From: Runella sp. MFBS21 | GTDB taxonomy: Bacteria; Bacteroidota; Bacteroidia; Cytophagales; Spirosomataceae | NCBI RefSeq assembly: GCF_029433105.1 | Contig: NZ_JARNTW010000002.1 | Location: 289,744-353,743 of the forward strand | Length of the DNA stretch: 64,000 bases | Direction of reading: 5' to 3' | Shown: one piece after another, positions 35,881-45,703 of the stretch | Layout of the letters: each line of letters starts with the position of its first letter | How positions within the stretch are numbered: position 1 is the first letter of the stretch | Notes under the pieces: model-generated | The model's database searches: none | What the model saw: only the letters and a program-made list of their open reading frames with translations | What the model was told of the DNA's origin: nothing | Made by a program: the position numbers and the translations under genes

Positions 35881-38800
35881 ATGGAAAAAAGTTTTATTCA
35901 CCAACGGCTACTTTTTCAGATCGTGAAAATATCGGTGTTTCAAATGATACTTGCTGTTGTTTTTGTGGGAATAGCAATGGCCACGCCCGCAAAAGGGCAA
36001 GAAATGCTTGACTCAAAAGTGACGCTTGTTCTCAACAATGTGAGCTTAGAAAATGCATTGTCTGAAATTGAAAAAACAGCCCATGTCAAGTTTTCCTACA
36101 ACTCACGTACGCTGAATCTTAGCCAGAAAGTAACTGTGAGCGAAAAAAATGAACTTCTCTCCACTGTACTTAATAAAATGCTTAAGCCGCTCAATATTAA
36201 GTATGTAGTAGTGAGTAAGAAGATTGTGTTAAGAAAAGAAAGTACCCCTAAAACGGGGTTGTTATACGAAAATGAAGCCTCCTCAAAACCGCAAGTAATA
36301 GGCAATGTGGATTGGGGTGTGAAAGGAGTCGTGACCGACGAAAAAGGTGAAAAACTACCTGGCGTAAGCATTACTATCAAAGGTACCACTCGCGGAACTA
36401 CTACCAATGGCAACGGAGCCTACGAAATCAGTGTGCCTGATGGGAAGGCTGTTTTGGTTTTGTCGTTTATTGGTTATCAGCCTCAAGAGGTTTTGGTCGA
36501 TAACCGAACCACCATCAATGTTTCGCTCGTTGCTGATATCAAGGCTCTAGAAGAGGTGATAGTGGTAGGTTATGGTACTATCAAAAAAGAGAAAAACATC
36601 ACGTCTGTTTCGACTTTAGAAGCCGAAAAAATTACCAATCTTGGAGCTGCTTCGGTGGGCGAAACCTTGGGAGGACGGATTCCGGGGATTATTGTTAGCA
36701 ACAGTGGCGGCGGACCAGGCAAAAAACCTTCTATTTCGCTTAGAGGGGGCGGTACGCCAGTGTATGTCATTGATGATATTATTTCTACCGAATTTCAATT
36801 CCAAACCCTTGCCGTCAATGATATTGAAAACATCTCTTTCCTAAAAGACGGCCCTGCTACGGCGATTTATGGGGTGGCGGCAGGAAATGGATTGGTTTTG
36901 GTCACTACCAAAAGAGGAAGTAACAAAAAGCTTTCTATCAATTACAACTTTGGACATGACTTGTCGCAACCAACTTATTTGCCGCGCAAAATCAGTTCGT
37001 ACGAATTGGTGTCGCTCGTAAATCAGGTGGACATCAAAGAAGGTAATCCAGCGCGATACCCTGAGAGCGATGTTCAAAAATACCGTGACCAAACCGACCC
37101 CCTCAACTTCCCAAACAATGATTGGCAAAAGCTTGTGTTAAAAGAATTTGCGCCGCAGCAGCATCACAATTTATCGCTAAATGGTGGTAATGAGCAAATT
37201 AAATATTATGCCTCATTGGGTTATTTCAACCAAGGAACTTTGTACAAGTTTAATACTAACTGGTTGAAAAGATACAACTACCGTTTAAGTCTAACGGGAG
37301 ATTTTGCCAAAATTGGCTTGAAAACTAGTATGACGATTTATGGCGTTGACGAAACTCGTCGCGACAATGCAAGCGGGTATGGAAGCGGGTATTTTGCGGT
37401 ATGGAGTCACATACAAAATGCACCTCCTACCGACAAAGCATACGCTGATTTGGAACAAACCAAATATGCCAACAAAGGTGACCACCCTATCGTCGAAATC
37501 GACCCTCGCAGTGGGTATGTTCGCAACCAAGACCGCAACCTGAATGCCTTACTGAACTTTGACTGGAAAGTGCCAGGCGTAGAAGGTTTGTCGTTTCGGG
37601 CCAACGGAAACTTGAGTCAGGTGCAGGCGTTTGGGAAGTCTTGGAACATTACAGCTCCACAATATGCCATAGGAAGTTCTACTCCTGCTAGTACAAATCA
37701 GCCCAATCTTGGTGTCTCGACTACTACGGGCTATAATTACGTATTGCAAGGATTTGGAAACTATGAAAGAAAATTTGGCGGGCACAATGTCTCGGCCATG
37801 CTGGGATATGAAGAAGCTTATGGCTATAGCGAAAACTTCAGCACAGGCCGAAACTCATATGTGTTTGGGATTGACCAAATTTTTGCGGGGCCTCAAGCAA
37901 CGGCTACCAACAACGGTTCGGCTTTTGAAAACGTCAGAAATGGCTGGCTGGGACGTGTGCGTTATGATTTCAAAGAAAAATATTTGTTTGAAGGAAGTTT
38001 TCGATATGATGGTAGCGATTTATTTCCAGCTGGAAAAAGAAAAGGATTCTTCCCCGGCGCAGCGTTGGGGTGGTTGATTTCTCACGAAAATTTTATGGGA
38101 AGTTTGGTTGAAAAAAATATCATCAACTTCCTGAAAGCCAGAATATCGTATGGTTCGGTAGGGCAAAATTCGGGTGTGAGCAGCTTTGCTTATGTGCCAG
38201 GCTATTCTACAGGTGGTGGCTACGTAGTAGGAGGTGTGTTGCAACCGAGCCTCAATGCCCCGAGCATTCCTAGCCCCGACATTAGTTGGTACGACCAGCA
38301 ATCTTTCAATACAGGTTTTGATTTTGGGACTTTGGGCAATAAACTCAGCGGAAGCCTGGATTATTTTTACTTACGTACTACGGGCTATTTGGCTTCTCCA
38401 TCAGGTGTGGGTTATACCGACCCTCTCGGAACAGCCCTGCCTACTCGCAAATCAAACGGGGCATTTAGAAGAGCCGGGTTTGATTTTACGGTCAAATACA
38501 GTGATAAAGTGGGTAAATTAAAATACACACTTGGTTCGAATTTTGTGAAGTTTGACCAGCTATGGGAAGTAAACCCCAACGAAGATAGCACCACCCTCAA
38601 AAACCCCAACACTACTTCGTATCACCAAATCGGATTCTTACAAACGGCTTATTTGTCAGCGGGATTGTACCAAAATTCAGCTGATATCATGAACAGTCCA
38701 CGTCGATTGGCTTCAAATATAGCGCCGGGCGATATTATTTACAAAGACGTAAATGGTGACGGAAAACTCGACGGCGATGATTTTAGAAGAGTAGGGAAGG

Positions 38801-39297
38801 CTGGATTTCCAAGAGTAACTTTCGGCTTTACGGCTGATTTAACTTACGGTGGATGGTTTATGAATATGCTTTGGCAAGGAAGCGGAAAGCGAAGTATCTA
38901 CTTGGGTGATGTCATTCAGAGTATGTATTCTCCTAATATCCGCTACGAATTTCAGACCCAAAACCATTGGGAGCCAGGCGCAGGCAATACCCAATTCCCA
39001 CGCTTGATTTCGGGTGCAGCAGTGAATGGTGGGCACAATGCCGTCACTTCAGATTTTTGGGTGATCAATGCAGGCTACCTACGCCTAAAAGCGTTGCAGG
39101 TGGGTTACAACTTTAAAAATTATCTTTCCAAAGACTTAAAATTCATTTCAGACCTGAGGGTGACGTTGAGTGCTACCAACTTACTCACGTTTTCGAAGAT
39201 CAAACAATACGGCCTTGACCCCGAAACAGGAAGTAACAACAACTACGATTATCCTGCTCAACGGGTGTATGCCTTATCTGTGAATCTAGGTTTTTAA
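35881..39297 (+). CDS. susC: SusC/RagA-type TonB-dependent outer-membrane receptor with STN domain
   Basis: 1138 residues. Signal region 1-40; STN signalling domain about 46-118 (KVTLVLNNVSLENALSEIEKT, IKYVVVSKKIVL); carboxypeptidase-regulatory-like domain 148-218 (GVVTDEKGEKLPGVSITIKGT, YEISVPDG, FIGY); a conserved EEVIVVGYGT stretch at 224-233; plug domain with SLRGGGTPVYVIDDI; then a 22-strand barrel with closing motif YPAQRVYALSVNLGF. SusC proteins import oligosaccharides in a TonB-dependent way together with SusD. The STN domain passes the signal to the FecR upstream. Followed after 20 bases by susD. Confidence 0.97.
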   Translation: MEKSFIHQRLLFQIVKISVFQMILAVVFVGIAMATPAKGQEMLDSKVTLVLNNVSLENALSEIEKTAHVKFSYNSRTLNLSQKVTVSEKNELLSTVLNKMLKPLNIKYVVVSKKIVLRKESTPKTGLLYENEASSKPQVIGNVDWGVKGVVTDEKGEKLPGVSITIKGTTRGTTTNGNGAYEISVPDGKAVLVLSFIGYQPQEVLVDNRTTINVSLVADIKALEEVIVVGYGTIKKEKNITSVSTLEAEKITNLGAASVGETLGGRIPGIIVSNSGGGPGKKPSISLRGGGTPVYVIDDIISTEFQFQTLAVNDIENISFLKDGPATAIYGVAAGNGLVLVTTKRGSNKKLSINYNFGHDLSQPTYLPRKISSYELVSLVNQVDIKEGNPARYPESDVQKYRDQTDPLNFPNNDWQKLVLKEFAPQQHHNLSLNGGNEQIKYYASLGYFNQGTLYKFNTNWLKRYNYRLSLTGDFAKIGLKTSMTIYGVDETRRDNASGYGSGYFAVWSHIQNAPPTDKAYADLEQTKYANKGDHPIVEIDPRSGYVRNQDRNLNALLNFDWKVPGVEGLSFRANGNLSQVQAFGKSWNITAPQYAIGSSTPASTNQPNLGVSTTTGYNYVLQGFGNYERKFGGHNVSAMLGYEEAYGYSENFSTGRNSYVFGIDQIFAGPQATATNNGSAFENVRNGWLGRVRYDFKEKYLFEGSFRYDGSDLFPAGKRKGFFPGAALGWLISHENFMGSLVEKNIINFLKARISYGSVGQNSGVSSFAYVPGYSTGGGYVVGGVLQPSLNAPSIPSPDISWYDQQSFNTGFDFGTLGNKLSGSLDYFYLRTTGYLASPSGVGYTDPLGTALPTRKSNGAFRRAGFDFTVKYSDKVGKLKYTLGSNFVKFDQLWEVNPNEDSTTLKNPNTTSYHQIGFLQTAYLSAGLYQNSADIMNSPRRLASNIAPGDIIYKDVNGDGKLDGDDFRRVGKAGFPRVTFGFTADLTYGGWFMNMLWQGSGKRSIYLGDVIQSMYSPNIRYEFQTQNHWEPGAGNTQFPRLISGAAVNGGHNAVTSDFWVINAGYLRLKALQVGYNFKNYLSKDLKFISDLRVTLSATNLLTFSKIKQYGLDPETGSNNNYDYPAQRVYALSVNLGF

Positions 39298-39317
39298 ACT
39301 CAAAGCAACTGAAAGCA

Positions 39318-41099
39318 ATGAAACGATATATCACAAAAATAGTTTTGGCACTAACGGTTCTTAGTGTTTGTATTTACTCCTGTAAGCAATTGGACGATAC
39401 ACGGCCGTTTGACAAATTTGATGAGACTGCCGTATGGAGTTCAAAGAGCAATGCCATGCTTTTTGTCAACGGCGTATATTCATCAGTGTTAGGTCTATAT
39501 ACCAACACCGTTGAGGACGAAGTTCGAACCAGCAATATCATCCAAAGCGACGGAAATGCCTTCACGCGGGAGTCGATTACGAGAGATGATGATTATGGAT
39601 TTAACCAATTTAGCAAAATCCGTAGCTGTAATCTCATCATCGAAAAAGCCAATGCATCGGCAGCTTTAGCAGAAGGTGATAAAGTAGAATTGGTAGCGCA
39701 CGGGAAGTTTTTGAGAGCTATGACCTATTACTGGCTTGCGCGCCGTTTTGGAAGGGTAATATGGGTGGATAAAGTATTGACCGAAAACGAAACAAACTAT
39801 GCTTTGCCTCAAACGACCAATATCGCCGACACCTATAACTTAATCATGAAAGATATAGATGACGCGATTGCGGGCTTACCCGCTTCGTCGCCTGCGGGGA
39901 TTGCGACCAAGGCATCGGCTTATGCCCTCAAATCTGAAGCAGCCTTGCAAGCAGCCGCTTATACAGGCGATAACACTTACTACCAAAAAGCGATAGATGC
40001 AGCCAACGCCGTGATTGCAACTGGTAAGCCTTTGGAGACCGATTACGAAGGAATGTTTAACGAAAGAGCTAGATTTTCGCCCGAAATTCTTCTTGCTACT
40101 TACCGTGATAAGTCAAATACGGTAGTTTCGAGCATTCAGGATATGCAAGAGGCAATCCCTAATGTCAACAATGATGACCTTAGACTGCGCAATGCTACGC
40201 CCTTGTTTAAACAAGATAAGGTATTTGAAGATTGGGGTAAATTTTCTCCCACCCAAAACATCATCGACGAATACCTTGTCATTGATGCTGCCGACCCTTC
40301 TAAAGCAGTGAAGTGGGATCAATCGTCGCAGTTTTTGAAAAATGTTACCAAAAAACCTTCTACTTTTCTTGATAGCGCTATTGTGACAGGTACAGGAAGT
40401 ATCAACAGTATTATGTATGATAACAGAGATAAGCGCTTGGCGGCTTCAATCGTCTATGATTCAACGGCTTGGTATGGCGAGTTGGTGACCACCAATCGCA
40501 ACGGCAACCTGAACCGTATGATCAAAGGAAGTTTGAACTCTGGTTGCTGCACCCAAATCACAAATGCGTATTTCCGTAAAGGAATTTATAACGTTTCGCC
40601 CCGACCTTTTTATAATACCCCGGTAGATTATCACTGGGTGATTTTCCGCATGGGGCGCGTGTATTTGAACAAGGCAGAGGCATTGCTCATGCAAAACAAA
40701 ATTGCGGATGCTGTAACCACCCTCAATATCACTCGTCAAGGGCACGGTGGCTTGCCGCCTTCTACGGCTACTACTGCCGAGGCTGCTTGGAAAGACTACA
40801 AACGGGAGCGTAGGGTAGAGCTTTTCAAAGAAAAAGACTATTACTGGAGCTTATTGCGCTGGGGAAAATACGGCGGAAATGCCAACGGAGGAGCTGCTCC
40901 TGGCGCTAAAATCGCAGAATTGCTGGAGAAACCGACGTTTATGGAAATCAATGCCACCCGTAAAGGATACCGCATAGAAGTCCTCAATTTCCAACTCAAC
41001 GATCAGCGTATGTTTGACGAAACCCGACGTTATCTGTTGCCGATTCAGAATTCGCAAATAGTACGTCATGGGGCGATGACTCAAAACCCTAACTGGTAA
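39318..41099 (+). CDS. susD: SusD/RagB family surface glycan-binding lipoprotein
   Basis: 593 residues. Lipoprotein signal ending in CIYSC (Cys at residue 22). TPR-like helices of SusD are visible in the N- and middle regions (AHGKFLRAMTYYWLARRFGRVIWVDKVL; RMGRVYLNKAEALLMQNK; KDYKRERRVELFKEKDYYWSLLRWGKY) and the terminal ILPIQNSQI element ends with the typical LLPIQNSQI and GMTQNPNW-like closing. The protein covers the SusC barrel like a lid and binds the glycan. It is directly coupled to the preceding susC and followed by a small lipoprotein. Confidence 0.96.
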   Translation: MKRYITKIVLALTVLSVCIYSCKQLDDTRPFDKFDETAVWSSKSNAMLFVNGVYSSVLGLYTNTVEDEVRTSNIIQSDGNAFTRESITRDDDYGFNQFSKIRSCNLIIEKANASAALAEGDKVELVAHGKFLRAMTYYWLARRFGRVIWVDKVLTENETNYALPQTTNIADTYNLIMKDIDDAIAGLPASSPAGIATKASAYALKSEAALQAAAYTGDNTYYQKAIDAANAVIATGKPLETDYEGMFNERARFSPEILLATYRDKSNTVVSSIQDMQEAIPNVNNDDLRLRNATPLFKQDKVFEDWGKFSPTQNIIDEYLVIDAADPSKAVKWDQSSQFLKNVTKKPSTFLDSAIVTGTGSINSIMYDNRDKRLAASIVYDSTAWYGELVTTNRNGNLNRMIKGSLNSGCCTQITNAYFRKGIYNVSPRPFYNTPVDYHWVIFRMGRVYLNKAEALLMQNKIADAVTTLNITRQGHGGLPPSTATTAEAAWKDYKRERRVELFKEKDYYWSLLRWGKYGGNANGGAAPGAKIAELLEKPTFMEINATRKGYRIEVLNFQLNDQRMFDETRRYLLPIQNSQIVRHGAMTQNPNW

Positions 41100-41113
41100 A
41101 TGTTCAATAACAA

Positions 41114-41629
41114 ATGAGAAAGACGATGCAAACAATACATAAAATGAAGTATTTGCTTATCCTAGGCATGGCATTGACATTATCTTCTTGCCTTAAATAC
41201 GGACTAGAAGAAAATCTGCCAAAATTCAAGGAAGCGCTTATTACAGAGGTTTTTATGGAATATCGCTTTGAAGACCCCACTGCCACATCGGGCGGAAGTC
41301 CAGTGGTGCGGAATGTGACGCTTACCTTGAGCCAAAAACAATTTAAAAGAAAAGAAAATACGGCCGGCGCTACCTTAGATTCGTTGATATTTAATGTAAC
41401 AGTACCGGCTGCTTCTGGTAGTTTTACGGCTGCCGAAAAAGCGAAAGTATCTAAAAGTCGGTTGGTATTTATGACCAATATCTCGCCCGCCGCCACTATG
41501 GAGCCTTTGGAAGGGGCACCTATGCCGGGCATCCCTGGCGATTTTTCGCAACCTCGTAAATACAAAATTACCGCTGCCAATGGCGATAGTCGCGTGTGGG
41601 TAGTAAGAATTGCCAATTTTACGAATTAA
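41114..41629 (+). CDS. small lipoprotein in the PUL, unknown surface protein
   Basis: 171 residues from 41114, or 161 from the ATG at 41144, which gives the better lipoprotein signal (KYLLILGMALTLSSC). Mature protein is beta-rich and has no motif I recognise; an RxVxxTLSQ pattern and the ending ITAANGDSRVWVVRIANF look like an immunoglobulin/beta-sandwich of the kind found in DUF5018-type lipoproteins. Position directly behind susD suggests a surface glycan-binding protein, replacing the larger SusE/F proteins. Confidence 0.8.
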   Translation: MRKTMQTIHKMKYLLILGMALTLSSCLKYGLEENLPKFKEALITEVFMEYRFEDPTATSGGSPVVRNVTLTLSQKQFKRKENTAGATLDSLIFNVTVPAASGSFTAAEKAKVSKSRLVFMTNISPAATMEPLEGAPMPGIPGDFSQPRKYKITAANGDSRVWVVRIANFTN

Positions 41630-41635
41630 ACAAAA

Positions 41636-41687
41636 AAACTTCCCCAGTTGACAAAGGTAGATAGGTGATTTAAAACTGGGGGAGTTT
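41636..41687. repeat. inverted repeat downstream of the lipoprotein gene
   Basis: AAACTTCCCCAGTT (41636-41649) and AACTGGGGGAGTTT (41674-41687), 13 of 14 positions complementary, spacer 24. Runs of T follow only on the minus strand. It may weaken or stop transcription within the PUL, or mark a rearrangement boundary. Confidence 0.5.
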
Positions 41688-41774
41688 GCCCATTGCTTCA
41701 TAGGGCTATTGGTTAAGTATCATAAATAGTGGGTTATACCGATCGTGAAACTTAGGTTTGAATCCTGACATTTC

Positions 41775-42464
41775 ATGATTCATTTATTGACGTATAAAAG
41801 GTCGGTTGTGATACAGCCGACCTTTATAAAAGCCCAACCGAAAACTGGTCGCAGCACTGCAATCATAAAAAAGATACCGCATTTTGACCAAATACTGTCG
41901 GTTTCTAAAAAGGGGAAGTACTATACTTTCTTAGGAAAAGAAGAAATAGAGAAGCGATTCCCGATGCTGATGAAGAAAAAATTTGTCGATTATGCAAGCT
42001 ACGCAGGCAAAACAACGGAGGAGGTTTTTGGTGAAGACCTGAAACGAACCAAGGAACTATCTCTCCAAACGCTCTCATCATTGACCTTGATAAACAATGG
42101 AAAAGGCGGTTTTGAGTCGATTCCATTGCCGTCACCTGCTCAATGGGCACCTATTTATGCTTTTGCGGTGGGAGATTTTAACAATGACAACAAAACCGAC
42201 CTCATAGCTGCCGGAAATTTTAGTGGTGTTTCGCCTTTTGAGGGGCATTATGATGCCAGTTATGGTTCTGTTTTACTAGGAAGTGGCACGGCAGCTTTTA
42301 GTGCATTATCGCCCCTCCAATCGGGTCTGACCTTAAACGGAGAAGTGAGAGATATCAAATCTCTCAAAACACTGAGCGGGGTGTTGTGGTATGTAGTATC
42401 AAGAAACAATGGAAGCCTTCTGTTTTATAAAAATTCAATAAAACAGAAAAAAACTAGTAGATGA
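41775..42464 (+). pseudogene. C-terminal remnant of an FG-GAP/CRTAC1 (ASPIC/UnbV-type) protein
   Basis: 229 codons without stops. From residue about 55 it matches the C-terminal end of large (about 1000 residues) CRTAC1 FG-GAP repeat proteins usually coded in Sus loci: FVDYASYAGKTTEEVFG, LTLINNGKGGFESIPLPSPAQWAPIYAFAVGDFNNDNKTDLIAAGN and the following DASYGSVLL. The FG-GAP propeller and the signal peptide are missing. The first about 30 codons cover a strong hairpin (41793-41828) and are not family-like. So I read it as a 5'-truncated gene. It could still be translated as a cytoplasmic fragment. Confidence 0.8.
41793..41828. repeat. strong hairpin within the 5' region of the remnant
   Basis: TATAAAAGGTCGGTTGT pairs with ACAGCCGACCTTTATA with one bulge and one G-T pair, loop GAT or nearby. 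It lies where the missing part of the CRTAC1-type gene ought to be and looks terminator-like; no long T-run on either strand. Confidence 0.5.
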
Positions 42465-42476
42465 TTTATATCGATT

Positions 42477-43946
42477 TTGAAAATGACAAACAGTTATAAG
42501 CAATTAATAAGAAGTGTATGTCTGGCAAAAATTTTTGTTTTGTGGGTAGGCGCTTTGGCGGTTGATGCCCAACAAACAACCCCCCGCTTTCGACACGATT
42601 ATTCTCAGACCTTGGTGATGAAAATCATGAATGCTCTTGTAAACAAAGACGGGTCGTGTCAAAAAGTATGTGATTTTGAAAAAACACTTGAGCTAATCAA
42701 AACCATCGATGCCCTGACGATGGGGGTGCCCAAAATAATTTATTTGGTAGGGTGGCAATACAACGGCCACGACGATCGGTATCCTGCTTTTTTTGAAGTT
42801 AATAACTCCCTGAAAAGACCGCAAGACGCGTCGGGCCTACAAAGCTTGAAATGGTTGATGAAAGAGGCCCGCAAATACCATACGACCATTAGCTTACATA
42901 TCAACATGACTGATGCTTATACCAACAGCCCACTGTGGGATACTTACGTAAGCAAAGACATGATTTCGAAAAACAAAGACGGGAGTTTGAAAGTAATTGG
43001 CAGCTATAATGGACTCAGTGCGTACCAGATTAATTATCGAAATGAGTATGAAAATGGTTATGCACAGATGACAATCGACAAACTGCTAGCCTTGCTTCCC
43101 GAACTCAAGCAATCGGGCACGATTCACTTAGATGCTTGGTTTGCAAGACCCAGCGAAGGGCATTCAGAATCAAACATCATCGAAGCGGCTTATCAGAAGA
43201 AAATTTGGCAATACTGGAACGCCAAAGGAATAGATGTTACGACCGAAGCGGTGCTGGATTACATGGTCGGAATGGTGCCTTTTTCGTATCATCTTTATCC
43301 TATAAATCAAGATTTTTTCTTGAAAAACCCTGCCAAGGTATTTACTGGTACAGACTTTAATCCTGACGTGCCAAGTGATGTGGATTTGGGCTTTTTGTTT
43401 GGTATTTCGATGAATGCCGAAACGATTTTCCCAAGTGCTTGGAGCGAACAAATCAAAGATAGTTGGTACTTGCCAAGTGATAAGTTGTTAATGCCGCAGG
43501 TGCCTTGGAGCGAAATGAGACGTACGTATTGGACTAAAATTTTTATCAATGAATTTTACGAACACTGTCCTCAATACTTTTTTCTGAATCGACATCAGCG
43601 ATTGAAGGTAGAAGGAACGGGTAAAAATCGGGTCGCTCATTTTTCCGACGGTGTAAAAGTATCGCTGAAAGATAGTTTAATAACCAAAAATGGACTGACC
43701 CTTCGCAGTAAAAGTAATCTGTTTTTTCCTGCGCAATGGGTTTCCAACAATAGTTATGTTTTTTATTCCTACTGCGCCACAAAAGTAGCGTTGGAGGTGC
43801 CTAAAGAATGGCGAAATTATAAGATGGTTGAAGTAAAAGAAGTAACCGAAAATGGATTTGTCAAAAAAGGCAATATCGCTATTGTAGGAGCAAAAATCCA
43901 AATAGAGACTTTGGGCAATAGCCCTTTATTAATAACGCCTAAGTAG
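42477..43946 (+). CDS. GH101-like endo-alpha-N-acetylgalactosaminidase family enzyme
   Basis: 489 residues, signal peptide about 1-30. Matches the catalytic barrel of GH101: IIYLVGWQYNGHDDRYPAF, TTISLHINMTDAY, IHLDAWFARP (candidate nucleophile Asp 219), WNAKGIDVTTEAV (candidate acid/base Glu 257) and QYFFLNRHQRLKVEG. The barrel has an extra beta domain at the C-terminus. True GH101 enzymes are over 1000 residues, so this is a short form with little beyond the catalytic core; GH129 is related. They act on core 1 Gal-GalNAc linked to Ser/Thr, or on single alpha-GalNAc. Strong coupling: next start after 44 bases. Confidence 0.75.
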   Translation: MKMTNSYKQLIRSVCLAKIFVLWVGALAVDAQQTTPRFRHDYSQTLVMKIMNALVNKDGSCQKVCDFEKTLELIKTIDALTMGVPKIIYLVGWQYNGHDDRYPAFFEVNNSLKRPQDASGLQSLKWLMKEARKYHTTISLHINMTDAYTNSPLWDTYVSKDMISKNKDGSLKVIGSYNGLSAYQINYRNEYENGYAQMTIDKLLALLPELKQSGTIHLDAWFARPSEGHSESNIIEAAYQKKIWQYWNAKGIDVTTEAVLDYMVGMVPFSYHLYPINQDFFLKNPAKVFTGTDFNPDVPSDVDLGFLFGISMNAETIFPSAWSEQIKDSWYLPSDKLLMPQVPWSEMRRTYWTKIFINEFYEHCPQYFFLNRHQRLKVEGTGKNRVAHFSDGVKVSLKDSLITKNGLTLRSKSNLFFPAQWVSNNSYVFYSYCATKVALEVPKEWRNYKMVEVKEVTENGFVKKGNIAIVGAKIQIETLGNSPLLITPK

Positions 43947-43990
43947 TAAAAAAGACTACTTTTGATGAGTTTCTCTAAACCTAATTTCTT

Positions 43991-45703
43991 ATGGCTTTCC
44001 GACAAAGCGTTATACTATTTATAGTTTTATTTATCCACACCTTTACTATTTTTAGCCAAGTTTCGGTGACGAAATTTGGTGCCTTACCCGACGATACCCT
44101 CAACGACCGTGAAGCCATTCAAAAGGCCGTGGATTATTGTAAGGTAAATCGGGTGAAAAAACTGGTATTTCCCGCTGGGAAGTACCTAATCAGCGAGCCC
44201 AAGGCCATTCAGCTTATGAATGATGTGATGGATGGCAAAATGGGTCGCAATCCGCAAGACGTGGTATTTACCCCGTATTACCCGTACAGCCGAGGCATTC
44301 ACTTTGAGGGAATTAACTCCCTCGAAGTGGATGCCAACGGTGCGAGGTTGGCCGTTAGCGGGTGGATGGAGCCTGTATCTATCGAAAATTGCAAGAATCT
44401 CACCATAAAAGGGTTGACCATTGATTACGAAACCATGCCTCATAGCGAAGGAGTGGTGGTAAACGAAGGGGATGGCTATTTTGATGTACGATTTTCCAAG
44501 GAATTTCCGATTAGAAACAACCTGCTGATGCTGCGGTTGATGTTTTGGGATTTGAGTAAAAACCGACTTTTAGGTAAAAGCATTTATTTTCCAAAAAAGA
44601 ACGAACTGATTGATGCCGAAACGGTTCGGATTTGGGCTTCGTATTCCCAAAAACTCCTCGGACATGTAGCGTTGATAAACCACATGTTTCATTTTCGGCC
44701 TGCGATTCTTATCAATGAATCCATTAACACTGTTTTGAATCAAGTCACGATTCATTCCCAGCCCGGTATGGGAATCGTAGGGCATCGTTCCGAAAATATT
44801 TTGATGAATGGCCTGCGCATTGTCCCGCGTCCAGGTTTGTACCAATCGACCAACACGGATGCTACCCACTTTACATCTTGCAAAGGTACGATTCGTTTTG
44901 ATGGCTGTACGTTTGAAGGTCAAGGCGATGATGCCACCAACGTACATGGTTATTATCAGTTGATTAAAAAGAAGTTAGCTTCGCAAAAGTACGTCATCGA
45001 AATGGAGAAAGCGTGGGGTACGCACGCCATGGTGCTCGATTATCCCGATAAAGGCGACGTGCTCGAACTTGTTTCGCGGAAGACGTTGGCCGTGGTCGGA
45101 AAATACACCGTTACACAATCGGAACCCAAACCTAAAGATTGGAATACGACCATTACGCTTCACAAATCTTTGCCCGACGATTTAGAAAATTATTACCTCA
45201 TCGATGTGACTCGATTGCCACGTTTGGAATTTGTTAATTCGTACGTAGGTAGTCATTTGGCGCGGGCGGTGTTGGTCAAAACTCGTCAAGTATTGATTGA
45301 AAATTGTACTTTCAAAGAAAGCACAGGAACGGCCATTCATATTGGTGCCGAGGGAGATTGGCGCGAAGGAGCTGGGTCCGAAAATGTGATTGTGCGCAAC
45401 AACCGCATTCTACGTTGCGGACGTGGCGACGGAACCAACGACGGAGCTTCGGCCATCGCTATCAACGTTAAAGCTCCTGATATTTCGGTCGCGGGTATTC
45501 ACAAAAACATCTTGATTGAAAGAAACTTGATTGAAGGTGAAAATGCCGAATGTGGCATTTCGGTGGCGGGAGCCTCGGGCGTCACGATTCAAAACAATGT
45601 TTTTTGGGGCTGTAAAAAGCCCATTGTCACCAAAGCATCTGAAAATTTGAAGATGTTTCATAACTATATTGGAAAAACGAAAATCCTTCCTGAAAACCCA
45701 TGA
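43991..45703 (+). CDS. GH110 alpha-1,3-galactosidase, first copy
   Basis: 570 residues with a signal peptide (about 1-22). A right-handed parallel beta-helix begins with VTKFGALPDDTLNDREAIQKAVDYC and continues through repeated NLTIKG, ENILMNGLRI and NVIVRNNRIL turns. The hallmark STNTDATHFTSCKGTIRFDGCTFEGQGDDATNVHG surrounds D313 and D314, the expected catalytic pair. GH110 removes terminal alpha-1,3-linked galactose from blood group B, the linear B or alpha-Gal epitope. Its stop overlaps the next GH110 start by 4 bases (ATGA). Confidence 0.92.
   Translation: MAFRQSVILFIVLFIHTFTIFSQVSVTKFGALPDDTLNDREAIQKAVDYCKVNRVKKLVFPAGKYLISEPKAIQLMNDVMDGKMGRNPQDVVFTPYYPYSRGIHFEGINSLEVDANGARLAVSGWMEPVSIENCKNLTIKGLTIDYETMPHSEGVVVNEGDGYFDVRFSKEFPIRNNLLMLRLMFWDLSKNRLLGKSIYFPKKNELIDAETVRIWASYSQKLLGHVALINHMFHFRPAILINESINTVLNQVTIHSQPGMGIVGHRSENILMNGLRIVPRPGLYQSTNTDATHFTSCKGTIRFDGCTFEGQGDDATNVHGYYQLIKKKLASQKYVIEMEKAWGTHAMVLDYPDKGDVLELVSRKTLAVVGKYTVTQSEPKPKDWNTTITLHKSLPDDLENYYLIDVTRLPRLEFVNSYVGSHLARAVLVKTRQVLIENCTFKESTGTAIHIGAEGDWREGAGSENVIVRNNRILRCGRGDGTNDGASAIAINVKAPDISVAGIHKNILIERNLIEGENAECGISVAGASGVTIQNNVFWGCKKPIVTKASENLKMFHNYIGKTKILPENP

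Noticed and set aside
41104-41616. 170-codon open frame on the minus strand
   Set aside because: Antisense over almost the entire PUL lipoprotein gene, which has a lipobox and operon context; the antisense translation shows no motif.
41775-42464. Complete small gene in the PUL
   Set aside because: No signal peptide and only the C-terminal end of a large family; the first codons cover a hairpin, so a remnant is the better reading.
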